Of a stretch of 64,000 nucleotides of DNA, positions 12,501 through 21,966 are shown piece by piece. Source of the DNA: Pyrenophora tritici-repentis (lineage: Eukaryota; Ascomycota; Dothideomycetes; Pleosporales; Pleosporaceae); assembly GCF_003171515.1 (NCBI RefSeq), contig NC_089396.1, positions 1,612,001-1,676,000 on the forward strand. Reading direction: 5' to 3'. The position numbers and the translations under genes were made by a program. The stretch's first letter is position 1. Each line of letters begins with the position of its first letter. The notes under the pieces are model-generated. The model was not told the origin of the DNA. It did not search any database and saw nothing but the letters and a program-made list of their open reading frames with translations.

Positions 12501-14729
12501 CGGGGTGGGTGCGTTCAAGACCTCAAATTTGATCTTTCCAATCTGTGTCGATACATGTGCGGTTCCAATCGAAGTAGTGACGCTTCCTTTGCCAAATTGC
12601 ACAGATGCGTTTCCAGCAGTAGACGTATCTAGAGTTACGGTGGGGTCCTCAGTTTGGAGCGCCCAGAACTGCTCCTTTCCGGCTGTCGATACATTTGAGG
12701 CACCAGTGTCAGGAAGAATGCCTTGGTACGTGATTCGCGAGTATCGATCCTCGATAAGGAACTGCGTTGCGGGCGTAATAGGCTCCTTGCACCTGTAGAC
12801 GTCTTCTCCAGTCACGTGGTGCAAAAAGGCCTGATCTGTGAGGTACTTAACTGCCAATCTTTGGTCCTCATCATCTTCGTCTTGCTCCTCTAGGAAGAAC
12901 TGGTCGACTTCTTCCCCCTCGTACGCGACGAGAAATGTGCTAAACTCCATTTGCTCTCCCGTAATCGCGCAGTGTGTGATGTACTGCGCTTTTGAGCGTT
13001 TTCTTTCTTCAAGCGTGTGGTTTGTGGACCAACAGCCTGTCTTGCCGCAGACGTAACATTTCTTGTCGATTTGTGTGTTGACTCCAGAGCGGTGCTGAAG
13101 CCCACCGCGTCCGCGGGTGAATCCGCTGCGTCCACCGCGAGGGTTGTAATTCCCTCGCAATCTTCCAGAGCTGTTGTTGTTGTACCGACGATCCAAGTAG
13201 TACTGGCTATCCGTATCCGCCTCAGTGAAGTTGACGGAGACGGTCATGGCGAGTGAGTTTTCGATTGACGATCGCAGATCTCCAAACAGAACCTCGCATT
13301 CTAGAGACGGCTTGTAGAGTGCCATCTCGAGCTCCTTCACGCCTCGGCATGCTGTGATTACAGTCGTTCGGAGCGCGTATTCTCCCATGTACTGCTGTCC
13401 AAGTGCTCTTTGACACAATTGGAGCTTGTCCAGCATGATGTCAAGGACCTCGTGGAGGTTCTTTTCGGGGTTCTCCCTGCGGACTTTGACAAACGATGTC
13501 GTCGTCCAGTCCGCGTAGTAATGGCCGTGGTTGACGTCTGTGTCGAAGTGGTTCTTGAGCTTTGTGTAGGCAGTCAAGAACGTATCCATCCGCTGATCGA
13601 CGAAGTGGAGGTAATACTCCTCTGCGCGGCCGTCGAGAATCCGTGGAAAGACTGCATGGAACTGCCCTGGCTCGATGTCTGCGTGATAACAGATGCTGTA
13701 GAAGATCTTCAATTTATCGTCTAGGAGGTCGTACGGCTTTCCCGTATACTTTTTGTCTCGGTCCCACATTTTCACGAAGACATTGATCGTCTTAGGATCC
13801 AGTTTCTCATTGCCAAACTCGATTGGTGGAACTGCCTTGTACGGGTCTGTTTCACCAGAGGGCACAATTGGGGGAACGCTCAGTCCCTTCGGACGTTGCG
13901 GGTATGCTGGTGTATACTCGCGGAATCGGTCGAAGTTGTTGTAGGTGAGGGGAGGTTGCTGACTTTGGACGCGCTGATAGGCTGGCTGCGGTGCGGATTC
14001 AGTTGTCTCTACAGGCTGGCTTCGGATTGGTTGGTTTTGGGCTTTCTCAATCGTTTTTGCTAGCTGGTCCTGAATCTGTTGTTCTTCCTCAACGGTCTCC
14101 TGTCGTCCTTGCACACGGGCGTGGGTCTGGTCTTGATCGCGGGTTTGCCGACTGTCTACGTCTCGGCCTCTTGTCCTTACAGGCGTTTGGGTTCGGCTCT
14201 GGGCCTGGCTTGATAATCTCCTGTCTGTGGACTGTACTGATCCTTCACTGCGTTGTTGCCGTAGTGCCCGCTCTTGCAACATGTGCGCAGCTGATCGTGT
14301 GTCAAACACAGCCGACTGGAATACGTCCTGAGGCCATTCTAGGTACTCCTCCATGCGTAATAACCTAGCTAGAGACTCACTAGGTGCCATATTAATACGG
14401 CCAGTATACACTCCCTTAAAGCGGAGGATCCGCTTTAGTTCCTTTGTGTATATTGGCTGGGCACGTAGGAACATTGCCTCTGTCCATCCTTCAAAGTCCT
14501 GACGGAACTCCCAAAAGAGTTCTTCATCTGCTGTTGGTCGATCTGTATAGTCCGCAATCGCACGCGCAATGTACGTTGTTGCTGTAGTAATCCCTACCTC
14601 ATCGTCTGGAGCTTCAACGTTGTCCTCCCAAATCTCTGGATCGATGTGATGCCATTCTCTTGGTTTTATGTTTGTGGTCCCTAGTAGCGCCTCTAGTGTG
14701 GGTACCACTCTTCTACTACTGCTCGCCAT
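9579..14729 (-). CDS. Copia gag-pol polyprotein, intact
   Basis: An uninterrupted frame of about 1716 aa from ATG 14727-14729 (start MASSSRRVVPT). The frame is open ~46 codons further upstream but without another ATG. Order from the N-terminus: gag-like region rich in Gln/Arg; zinc knuckle (CYVCGKTGC..., near 555); aspartic protease DTGASN near 672; integrase HHCC zinc domain (HRRFGH ... CHHCQ, about 800-845) and DDE core with LVDVM and THDAGTNF; reverse transcriptase with an active site reading QTDD near 1390 instead of the usual YVDD; RNase H with FTDGSF near 1538 and the ASETYG motif. It copies element RNA into DNA inside virus-like particles and integrates it. No stop or frameshift is present, so the copy may be autonomous; the Gln at the active-site motif is unusual but known to vary in fungal copia elements. 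Confidence 0.95.
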   Translation of the reverse strand: MASSSRRVVPTLEALLGTTNIKPREWHHIDPEIWEDNVEAPDDEVGITTATTYIARAIADYTDRPTADEELFWEFRQDFEGWTEAMFLRAQPIYTKELKRILRFKGVYTGRINMAPSESLARLLRMEEYLEWPQDVFQSAVFDTRSAAHMLQERALRQQRSEGSVQSTDRRLSSQAQSRTQTPVRTRGRDVDSRQTRDQDQTHARVQGRQETVEEEQQIQDQLAKTIEKAQNQPIRSQPVETTESAPQPAYQRVQSQQPPLTYNNFDRFREYTPAYPQRPKGLSVPPIVPSGETDPYKAVPPIEFGNEKLDPKTINVFVKMWDRDKKYTGKPYDLLDDKLKIFYSICYHADIEPGQFHAVFPRILDGRAEEYYLHFVDQRMDTFLTAYTKLKNHFDTDVNHGHYYADWTTTSFVKVRRENPEKNLHEVLDIMLDKLQLCQRALGQQYMGEYALRTTVITACRGVKELEMALYKPSLECEVLFGDLRSSIENSLAMTVSVNFTEADTDSQYYLDRRYNNNSSGRLRGNYNPRGGRSGFTRGRGGLQHRSGVNTQIDKKCYVCGKTGCWSTNHTLEERKRSKAQYITHCAITGEQMEFSTFLVAYEGEEVDQFFLEEQDEDDEDQRLAVKYLTDQAFLHHVTGEDVYRCKEPITPATQFLIEDRYSRITYQGILPDTGASNVSTAGKEQFWALQTEDPTVTLDTSTAGNASVQFGKGSVTTSIGTAHVSTQIGKIKFEVLNAPTPFLLCLKDMDRLHVYFNNTTDQLVQGKATFPVIRKWGHPWFHLSKAERARVFLTETELRRLHRRFGHPAVERLIRLLKRAGHEDVDERLLREIQTFCHHCQAHDPAPRRFKFRLKDDREFNFEILVDVMYLSGKPVLHVIDSATTFNGARFLPSMSAKDTWEALRLLWIDTYQGPPDIVTHDAGTNFASVEFRSEAKIMGITCKQVPTEAHWSIGKVERYHAPLRRAYEILRTELDTGTSDAAVLQMAVKAVNDTAGPDGLVPTLLVFGAYPRISMDSPPSPSITHRAEAIQKAMRALRKASAEHAVSNALGTRNGPTTDGVLSLPLQSEVMVWREKNGWQGPYRVIDMKDHDVTVDMINGPTTFRSTVVKPYYRDLTTAIDGADQGTGGSPTTDEAIADEPPLPVPPAEANQAAQPRKRGRPPGSKNKPKVQYLSKKEEDDYALAVKLRNDGVINVPGAPFEASDQKEIDDLVGRGVFSFELFDPTLHGGYRIFKSRMVREVKGKTMVPYEKSRLVVQGYNDEGKHEILTQSPTIQRASQRLILALAPALLDEGMVVELRDITQAYPQAQTELFRTVLAHLPKELIKKYPKGTIIRVIKPLYGIAEAGVHWFATYQGHHCKELDMATSTYDPCLLITNGRREAFGIVGLQTDDTLAIGTPAFSGAEDAALQKANFRAKPKERLSKEVSLEFNGCTLTLRGDTILLTQKGQGAKIEIIDPKAANRAQKYMEQRARGAYIASICQPEASFDLSAAAQIQQPKDTEYVKLNRRLQWQSESIQRGLRYVPLDLATAKLVVFTDGSFANNQDLSSQLGYLLILANESSRQDSTFDIRGNVIHWSSTKCKRVTRSVLASETYGMVSGVDIAIAILTTLKIITGRLGLPPIPLIVCTDSYSLYECLVKLGTTAEKRLMIDIMALRQSYERREITEIRWINGEDNPADAFTKATPNRALERFIESNKLSIRVEGSVQRPTE

Positions 14730-15092
14730 TCCTACTGCCGGTGTCCTGGCTACCGGTGCTCTTTCCGATGATGTTCTCTCTCCTGCTATTGTGTTCTTGT
14801 TGACGCTTGTTGCGCTAGCTGCGTTCGCTAGAGATGCGTCGGTGGTCGTGGGTTGTACACGGGTCAAATCTCAACCGGTCGGTTGGCGCGTGTATAGACG
14901 GCGTCTTGGAACGCTTCTGATACGGCTGTAACGGTCGGTCGCTAGCCACGAACGACGCCTGATATAGCTAACAGTGAGCTTAGCATAGATAACTCCGCCT
15001 TGCTGATATAGGCAATCTAGGGAACGCGCGGGGTAAAGAATCTATCTCTTCTTAACCTAACTGTCTGTGACTGCCGTGCAATCACTGATCAG

Positions 15093-15289
15093 TGTTGGAA
15101 GGCCTTGTACGATCGTACGGTGAATAACAGTAGCTAAGGTAATCTTGTGTATTGGTATTCTGGTGTATGATGATTCTACGAATGTGGGGGCTACGAAGGT
15201 ATACATAGCGTTGGGTCCGAGTTGGGCCGAAGTAGGATCGAGGCGGTACATTGGGCCTTATTAGGCGACACACCGTGTGTATGCCGACA
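15093..15289 (-). repeat. Copia LTR, upstream (5') copy
   Basis: 197 bp, apparently identical to 9288-9484. As the upstream LTR of a minus-strand element it should hold the promoter. Confidence 0.95.
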
Positions 15290-15491
15290 CAGGGGCTCTC
15301 CAGAATACTGTACTTGGGATTATCATGGTATGCCCCTGTCCATGACGACGCCTGTGCGGGTACTTGGAAACCTTCCTGCAATTGGACTGTGTCTCAACCA
15401 GCACGAGATCACTCGCAATCACCCAAAAGAGGGCAAAGAGGCAACCGCCAAGACACATAACTGCCTGAAGGAGCTTCACACACATTCGAGT
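15290..15491 (+). other. Left flank of LINE cluster, possibly part of an interrupted frame
   Basis: About 200 bp of unique sequence between the copia LTR and the first LINE. Its right end holds the LINE target CACACATTCGAGT (15479-15491). One forward frame (…HEITRNHPKEGKEATAKTH…) is open into the target. If the whole LINE cluster is removed, that frame continues after 28302 as WVNVPWALLRESETPKYDH and stays open to a TAG near 28471. I do not recognise the product. Confidence 0.4.
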
Positions 15492-15623
15492 CACCGAACA
15501 CCAACTTTTAAGGAATTTGGGACCCTTATAAAATTATACGATTTTTACATCATTTTAACGGCACGGCGGCCTGTAACTACCTCAGCTAAATAACCGCTTT
15601 CTGCTCTCGCGGAGGTGGTTAGA

Positions 15624-17292
15624 ATGGCTAATGTAGAAACTCCAGAGAGGGCGCCACGGAGTGCCCAACCCCCCCATACACGATCAGAGGAGCCTGAGAG
15701 CCCTATTAATACTGACCTGCGCGGCAACAAGAGGAGGCAGCGAGCACATACTCGTGCTGAACCTCCCATCGGTAGCACTGCGCCCACTTCCTACAATCAA
15801 GCTGTCTCTGAAGCGGTCCGCCAGCGGATTCAGGCAGCCCAGAAAGCTACAAACCTTCGCCACTCCATCATAACGGATCTAGCGACAGCTGTCGACAGAT
15901 GCCTTGGGAAGTACACCGACCCAGACGGAGCCCGTGTGGCTAAGGACCTCCAACAGAAGGTGCTAAGGGCTATTGACACCTCCCTAATCACGCCCCTAAT
16001 CACGCCCCCAAACTCGGGGAGCGACTCTGACACTACGCACCGCTCCTGGGCGGACGTAGCTAGGACCCCAAAAAATCCAACCCCCCAGCAAGGGGGCCGC
16101 TACGACGAAAGCGGCCACGGCTGCCCCAAAGCAGCTAGCTCAAACTCCTAGGCGACCTCTAAACACTGACAACCGCATCCTTATAGCGGTTGGAGCGGAG
16201 GCTCGGCTCCAACGGGCATCACCATTTGCGGCCCGCATGGCTATTGTAAAGGCGATCAAGGAAATTACCCCCTCCGACATACCTACGGCAAAACATATCA
16301 AGACTGGCTGGGCGATTACGCCCCGCAACGACAAAATCAAGGCCCTGCTTATGGGGCAGGAGAATCGCGAACTTATGATCCGAGCGGTAGAGGGCGAGAG
16401 CGCAAGACTACCTGAACGATGGGTGAACTATGCAGTCCAGGGCGTAGAAAGCTCATACCGCACTATCACAGGGGAAAGTATACCCACCACAATAGACGAT
16501 ATAGTCAGCGAAGCTCTGTCCCAGACAGGGATCGAACCGGCGAGCTGCCGGCCCTCCAGACATGGACCCACGGAGGGAAGGACAACCTGGATTATATCTT
16601 TCACCAGACCCGTACGATCGTTTCGCCTATTTGGGACGGGCGACTACGCGCACGAGATAAAGAAGAACTCACCTGCAATGCTGCACGACCCAGGCTGCCT
16701 AGGGTACTGCAAAACCAGCCGCTGCACAAGGCCAGCCCGCTGCACGACATGCAGCAAAACAACGGCAACTCACCAGGGACCACACGGAGAACAATGCAAA
16801 GACACACCAAAGTGCGCCAACTGCCACGGCCCATTTCCAGCAACCCACGACAAGTGCCCAGCAGCCCCAACGAGGGCGAACGGCCGACTCATCCAACCCA
16901 CAAAGGGGGAACTAAAAGTCATTAGGGAGGCGGGTGACCGTGCTTCTGAGGCAATGCAGCCAGCTAGAGGAAGACAGACAGGCAGCACGGTCGAAACCTC
17001 CATTGAAATCACGGACGGCGACATAGCTAATACTACTGAGCCTGTGGGAACACCTACGGACGCAAGTAAAAGAAGCCGACAAGACGTAAACAACCTAAAC
17101 ACAGCCACTGTTAGAGAGCCCGCAACCACCCTAGGGACTAGGAGGTCTAAGAGAACAGCTGCAACTACGCAAGACCTCAACCTAGCGCGAATGTCTGCTA
17201 GAAGCGTGCAGCCTAGCACCGCTGACCAAGACCCTAATACGTCATCGTCTGAGCACGCTGACACTGAAATGAGCCTCGGATCTAGTGCGTAA
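15624..17292 (+). pseudogene. LINE copy 1 ORF1 (gag-like), frameshifted
   Basis: The first part from ATG 15624 (MANVETPERAP) stops at 16151. The remainder lies in another frame that is open from before 16080 to TAA 17290-17292. The switch falls near an A6 run at 16070-16075: reading past it one base forward joins SWADVARTPK to a Lys/Ala-rich stretch and on to AARMAIVKAIK. The second part carries clustered zinc knuckles (CLGYC...C, CTTC...H...C, CANCHG...H...C, near 16695-16860), typical of LINE ORF1 nucleic-acid-binding proteins. The same switch exists in copy 2, so it is either a lesion of a shared ancestor or a programmed +1 frameshift. The stop TAA overlaps the ORF2 start in TAATG. Confidence 0.85.
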
Positions 17293-20200
17293 TGAGGGCA
17301 CAACCCGCAAATTCACCCGGCGAAACCACGCCACACCGACACAGACAAATGCAGGTATGCTGGGTGAATGTGGCCAGAAGCTCGCCTTGCCACATTACAG
17401 CCTTAGAACGTGCATGGGAAGCAGACATAGACATAGTATGCATCCAAGAACCCTTTACTCTCACTGGAACCCGGACCTCTACACACCCAGGATTCCATAT
17501 GATATCGCCAGTGATAAGCTGGAACAACCCCACAACGTGGGGAACTGACCGACCACGGGTGCTCACCTATACCCGTAAGAGCCCAAATATAAGGGCTACT
17601 CTTATACACCCACGCATCAGCCGGGATGTGCTATGGATCGAGGCCAACGGCTACCGCATATTGAATGTTTATAGGCAGCCACAGAATGACTCGACATTTC
17701 AATACCTCACAGCTTTAACGCCACCCCGTAACTGCCTTATAGGGGGTGACTTAAACGCCCGCCATGAACTTTTTGAGCCCGGCTCCACGTCGGCCAATAG
17801 GGGGGCAGAGATCGCCCGCTGGGCCACTCAGAACGACATACCCTACATCGGCGAGGCAGGTAACCCAACACATCGGGCGGGACACGTGCTAGACGTATCC
17901 TTCTCAAATATACCCTTCGCTAGAACGACAGTCCGCGAAGATATGTATACAGGGTCAGACCATTTCACCCTAGTGACTGTGTCCTTCCAAGCCGAGGGAG
18001 AGCGGTGCTAGAACAGCATCACTACCGGGTCCACGAGAGAAACATAGATAGGTTTGCCGGGCTAGTTCAACTCTACACAGTAGGCGTACAGCCAATTAGC
18101 AATAGCGCCCCAGCGGACGTAATCGACGCAAGCATAGCTAGAATCACCCAAGCTATAGGAGATGCAATGCACGCGGCGGGAACACCAAATAGAGAAAAAG
18201 GCCACTCCGCCCCATGGTGGACAGAGGACTGTAGAGTGGCGTATAAGCGGCATATCCAGGAAAAGTCGGACTATGGCCAATCCCCCTCAGAAGCCACCCG
18301 TGCGTTCCTAGCTACGGTACGAAAAGCCAAGAGAACGTACTGGCAGCAGCGCATAGACGGCTGTAATAACGACAAAGATCTATACAAGCTAGTAGGCTGG
18401 CATAAACTATCATTCGACCAACGGGACACCCCACTTGTAATCGAAGGTAGGACAATCACAGCACCACTCGAGAAAGCTGAGGCACTTAGAGAGGCAATCC
18501 TCGACCGTTTTTCGGCGGAGGACGACCTCCTAGAACCACCGCCTCTTGACAACGACCCGCAAACCACGCCACTACCATGGGACACATACATATCGATGGA
18601 GGAGACTGAACGCTACGTGATTGGAGTATCTAGCACCTCCCCAGGACCCGATCAGGTGACCGTCCGACTCCTAAAGGCATGCTGGGAACACATTAGACAC
18701 CTAGTGCTAGGCATCTACCGGGCGTGCATGGAACAAGGCCACTACCCAGCCGCCTGGAAGACGGTAGAAGTGGCCATGATACCCAAAGTCGGGAAGAAGG
18801 ATAAGTCCTCACCCAGATCAATGAGACCAATTGCCCTATCGTCCTGTCTAGGGAAGGGACTCGAGCGTATCATAGCAAGGCGCATAGCACACACAGCTAT
18901 GGCTTTTGACATCCTAAGCCCACAGCACGGTGGAGCGCTGCCAAAACGCTCTGCGATGGACCTGGCGACCGCATTCACACACGACGTGGAGATGGCTTGG
19001 TCAAGACACGAGCATGTCTCTATGCTCACGTTAGACGTCCAAGGGGCGTTTGACGCGCTACTGAAAAACAGGCTACTACACCGAATGCGGCAACAAGGGT
19101 GGCCACCCCTACTCCGGAAATTTATCCAGAACTTCCTGTCGGAAAGGAGGGTGCGAGTACGCCTAGGCAATGTCACTACACCTGTACATCGAGTGGCCTG
19201 CGGCACCCCGCAGGGATCGCCGCTATCACCGGTCCTATACACCCTATACCTAGCTGAACTACTCAACCAGGACCGAAAACTCCGGTTCGGGTATGCCGAC
19301 GACATCAACCTATACCGGGTCTCCCACTCTTTAGACGAGAACGTCGCACTGCTAGCAGAGGACCTCAAATCTATCAATGAATGGGGAGCTGCGAACAAGA
19401 TCACGTTTGCACCAGAGAAACGGGAGCTGATCCACCTCACGCGCCAGAAAGGACTACATGCGCCGCCAATCCAATTGGAAGATCAAACAATTCACCCTAT
19501 AGCCCCTGCGCAGGGGGAAGCCAGACAGCGCTGCGCTGGCTTGGGGTGTGGTTTGATAGGGGACTAACTTTCAAGAAGCACGTCGCAGAAAGGGCGGCGC
19601 AAGCTAGGAAAGTAGCGAACCATCTCCGGAGCCTCGCCAACACAGCCCACGGCCCTCCAGCAGGATCGCTACGCAAGGCAGCCATAACATGTATCCTGCC
19701 CATACTACTATACGGAGCCGAAACATGGTACGAGGGCAGGACGAAGAACCCACGAATTGCAAGGGTTTCCCGTAAACCCACGGTCAGCACTAGGGTAGGC
19801 TGGCACCTAACCACGATAGATCAGGCACTAGTAGCAGCCACGAAGGCAATCCTCCCTGCGTGGAGGACAACACCAAACGCAGTACTGCTAAGAGAAGCTG
19901 CGATGCCGTCGGCACAGGTGGCGCTGGAGGAGGCTAAGCTCCGCTTTGCGGTTCACCTACGCACGATAGACGACAAGCACCCACTTACTAATAGAACTAC
20001 ACTGCCACTAGTCATACGAGGACGCGCAGCGGGCAACCGACGGATACCAAGATCGAAGGTTCAGCGCGTAGCACAACTGCTACCCGCCACACCCCGAAAC
20101 GTCCTAGCCAGCCCTCACTTTTCAGACGGGTCGAGGCAGGATCCAACGCAAGGGCAAGGAAAGGACATTGCTGCCCAGAATTTCACCATCTGGTGGGAGT

Positions 20201-21099
20201 CTCTTGGACAGGAGACAATCACTGTCTTCTCAGACGGGTCTGAACAACAAATCAACGGTACAAGGGTGGTCACTTACGGGTACGCTATATACCAGGGCCA
20301 GGCCGCCGTGGCGACTGGACAAGGTTCACTAAATGCCCTTAGCCACGTCTTCGATGCGGAGGCTATAGGCGCGTGCAGAGGACTCAAACACGCACTACAA
20401 CTCTCACTGCCTAGCCAGAGGGAGATCGTACTTTGCATAGACAGCACTTCGGTAATATGGGGCATACGCGGAACCGCCCCTACCTCCTCCCAATGGGCGT
20501 TCCTCCAAATCCATGGAGCTATGGAGGCCTACAACGTGAAAACGCGGTGGGCGCCGGGACACATGAAGATTGTTGGAAACGAACTCGCCGACCAGCTGGC
20601 TGACAACGAGGCCAAAGACCCGCACCAGCCATACGGCATGGCCGCCTCCCCCACAAGATCCGGTATACGAACAGTAGGCCGCCGCCTCCTCGAACATACA
20701 AGGGACACTTGGTGGAAGGATAAGAGCAGTAGGCTATCAGCATGGTACACGCAATGGCAGCTGCCATACGATACTAGGCGCACGCCCGCAGCGCTATGGC
20801 TACTCCGAAGGATACTCGCGAAAGTCCTTATGATACGCTCAACGCATGGCGACTTTGAATGGTACCACCGAAAATTCAACCACGAGGATACCTCGAATTG
20901 CCTATGCGGCAGGCCCAAGACGCCAGAACACCTAGTGTTCTGCAAGAGAGCCACAACACACTTCAAGAAGTGGCCTCTACGCCCCATCGTGCCCCCTCGC
21001 ACAAGACAGGAAGGCCTAGCGTACCTCGCGCAATTAATAGACCAGCCACAAGAGTTCGAGACCTTCGTGAAGGTAACGAACTCCTTCTATGACGAGTGA
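17292..21099 (+). pseudogene. LINE copy 1 ORF2: endonuclease, reverse transcriptase, RNase H; frameshifted
   Basis: Endonuclease part 17292-18011 (ATG overlapping the ORF1 stop), with IQEP, GGDLNARH and GSDHF motifs of the exonuclease-endonuclease-phosphatase fold. The reverse transcriptase continues in another frame from about 17985 (first residues LEQHHYRVHERN), with the PIALSS, GTPQGSPLSP and FGYADD motifs. A second break lies at a G run (19513-19517, five Gs): copy 2 has six, and its frame is open. After the break the frame runs to 21099 with RNase H (VFSDGSEQ, DAEAIGA, CIDSTSV) and a C-terminal CLCG...PEHLVFC motif. The endonuclease nicks target DNA and the RT copies element RNA at the nick. 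This copy could not make a continuous ORF2 protein. Confidence 0.9.
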
Positions 21100-21522
21100 T
21101 TTCTATTTTTGAATTTCACAAAGACCCGCTGAATTCCTTGGCATTATTCAGTGTAGGATTCGCGGCAAAACGCCGCATAGATGCCACAACCCACACGCTC
21201 TCTCTCAAACCTTTTATTATATCTCTAATTGCCTCTTGTTACTTTTTCGTTTCTCTCTCTAAAAAGCAGTTACTGTACTGCATCGATCAAAGGCGCAAGC
21301 CACGAAATACTAGAATATTGTAGGAAAACGGCTTCAAATGGCGGGAGTCCTTTTCACGAACATGTATATAGGCAGGACATCACTCCCCTTAGATACAAAA
21401 CACCTAGGAATAGGTTCCACGAGGCAAGTGCGACAGCACTATAAGACCACGGCGGGACCCGCCCGAATACCCTATGGGAGGTTACAGATAGGGCGTTAAA
21501 CCATAATCAACATCAACATCAA

Positions 21523-21539
21523 CCCAACTCGAATGTGTG
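21523..21539. repeat. 17-bp palindrome spacer, inverted target sequence
   Basis: Reads CCCAACTCGAATGTGTG, the exact reverse complement of CACACATTCGAGTTGGG, the target rebuilt from 15479-15491 and 27576-27588. It separates the ATCAAC tail of copy 1 from the reversed tail of copy 2. Confidence 0.9.
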
Positions 21540-21966
21540 TTGTTGATGTTGATTGTTGATTGTGGTTTAACGCCCTATCTGTAACCTCCCATAGGGTATT
21601 CGGGCGGGTCCCGCCGTGGTCTTATAGTGCTGTCGCACTTGCCTCGTGGAACCTATTCCTAGGTGTTTTGTATCTAAGGGGAGTGATGTCCTGCCTATAT
21701 ACATGTTCGTGAAAAGGACTCCCGCCATTTGAAGCCGTTTTCCTACAATATTCTAGTATTTCGTGGCTTGCGCCTTTGATCGATGCAGTACAGTAACTGC
21801 TTTTTAGAGAGAGAAACGAAAAAGTAACAAGAGGCAATTAGAGATATAATAAAAGGTTTGAGAGAGAGCGTGTGGGTTGTGGCATCTATGCGGCGTTTTG
21901 CCGCGAATCCTACACTGAATAATGCCAAGGAATTCAGCGGGTCTTTGTGAAATTCAAAAATAGAAA

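Larger units (their letters stand above)
9288..15289 (-). mobile_element. Full-length Ty1/copia LTR retrotransposon
   Basis: About 6.0 kb, bounded by two 197-bp LTRs that look identical base for base and begin and end TG...CA. The interior encodes one polyprotein on the minus strand in the order gag, protease, integrase, reverse transcriptase, RNase H, which defines the copia superfamily. Identical LTRs imply recent insertion. The five bases outside the left LTR (GATAC) and the right LTR (CAGGG) do not match, so the usual target duplication is missing. I could not assign a primer-binding site: the sequence next to the upstream LTR, read on the minus strand, begins CTGATCAGTG. Confidence 0.95.
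15492..21522 (+). mobile_element. Tad1/I-like LINE, copy 1 (left arm of palindrome)
   Basis: A full-length non-LTR retrotransposon of about 6.03 kb. Order: 5' UTR, gag-like ORF1 with CCHC fingers, ORF2 with apurinic-type endonuclease, reverse transcriptase, RNase H and a C-terminal Cys/His motif, a 420-bp 3' UTR, and a tail of ATCAAC units. RNase H after the RT fits the Tad1/I group of fungal LINEs. The left flank is CACACATTCGAGT; the right flank is the same target but inverted (21523-21539). Copy 2 lies immediately beyond in opposite orientation. Confidence 0.95.

Noticed and set aside
9625..14931. Long plus-strand frames inside the copia element (for example 9625-10698)
   Set aside because: They are antisense to the intact 1716-codon polyprotein and have no independent motifs.
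16520..16570. A tRNA-like B-box (GGTTCGATCCC, antisense) inside LINE ORF1, also in copy 2
   Set aside because: The flanking bases do not form a T-arm stem and no A-box at a suitable distance was seen; the sequence is better explained as coding for TGIEPASCRP.
21523..21539. The palindrome centre as a replication origin or hairpin telomere
   Set aside because: It is fully explained as inverted target sequence between two LINE tails; no origin- or telomere-like repeats are present.
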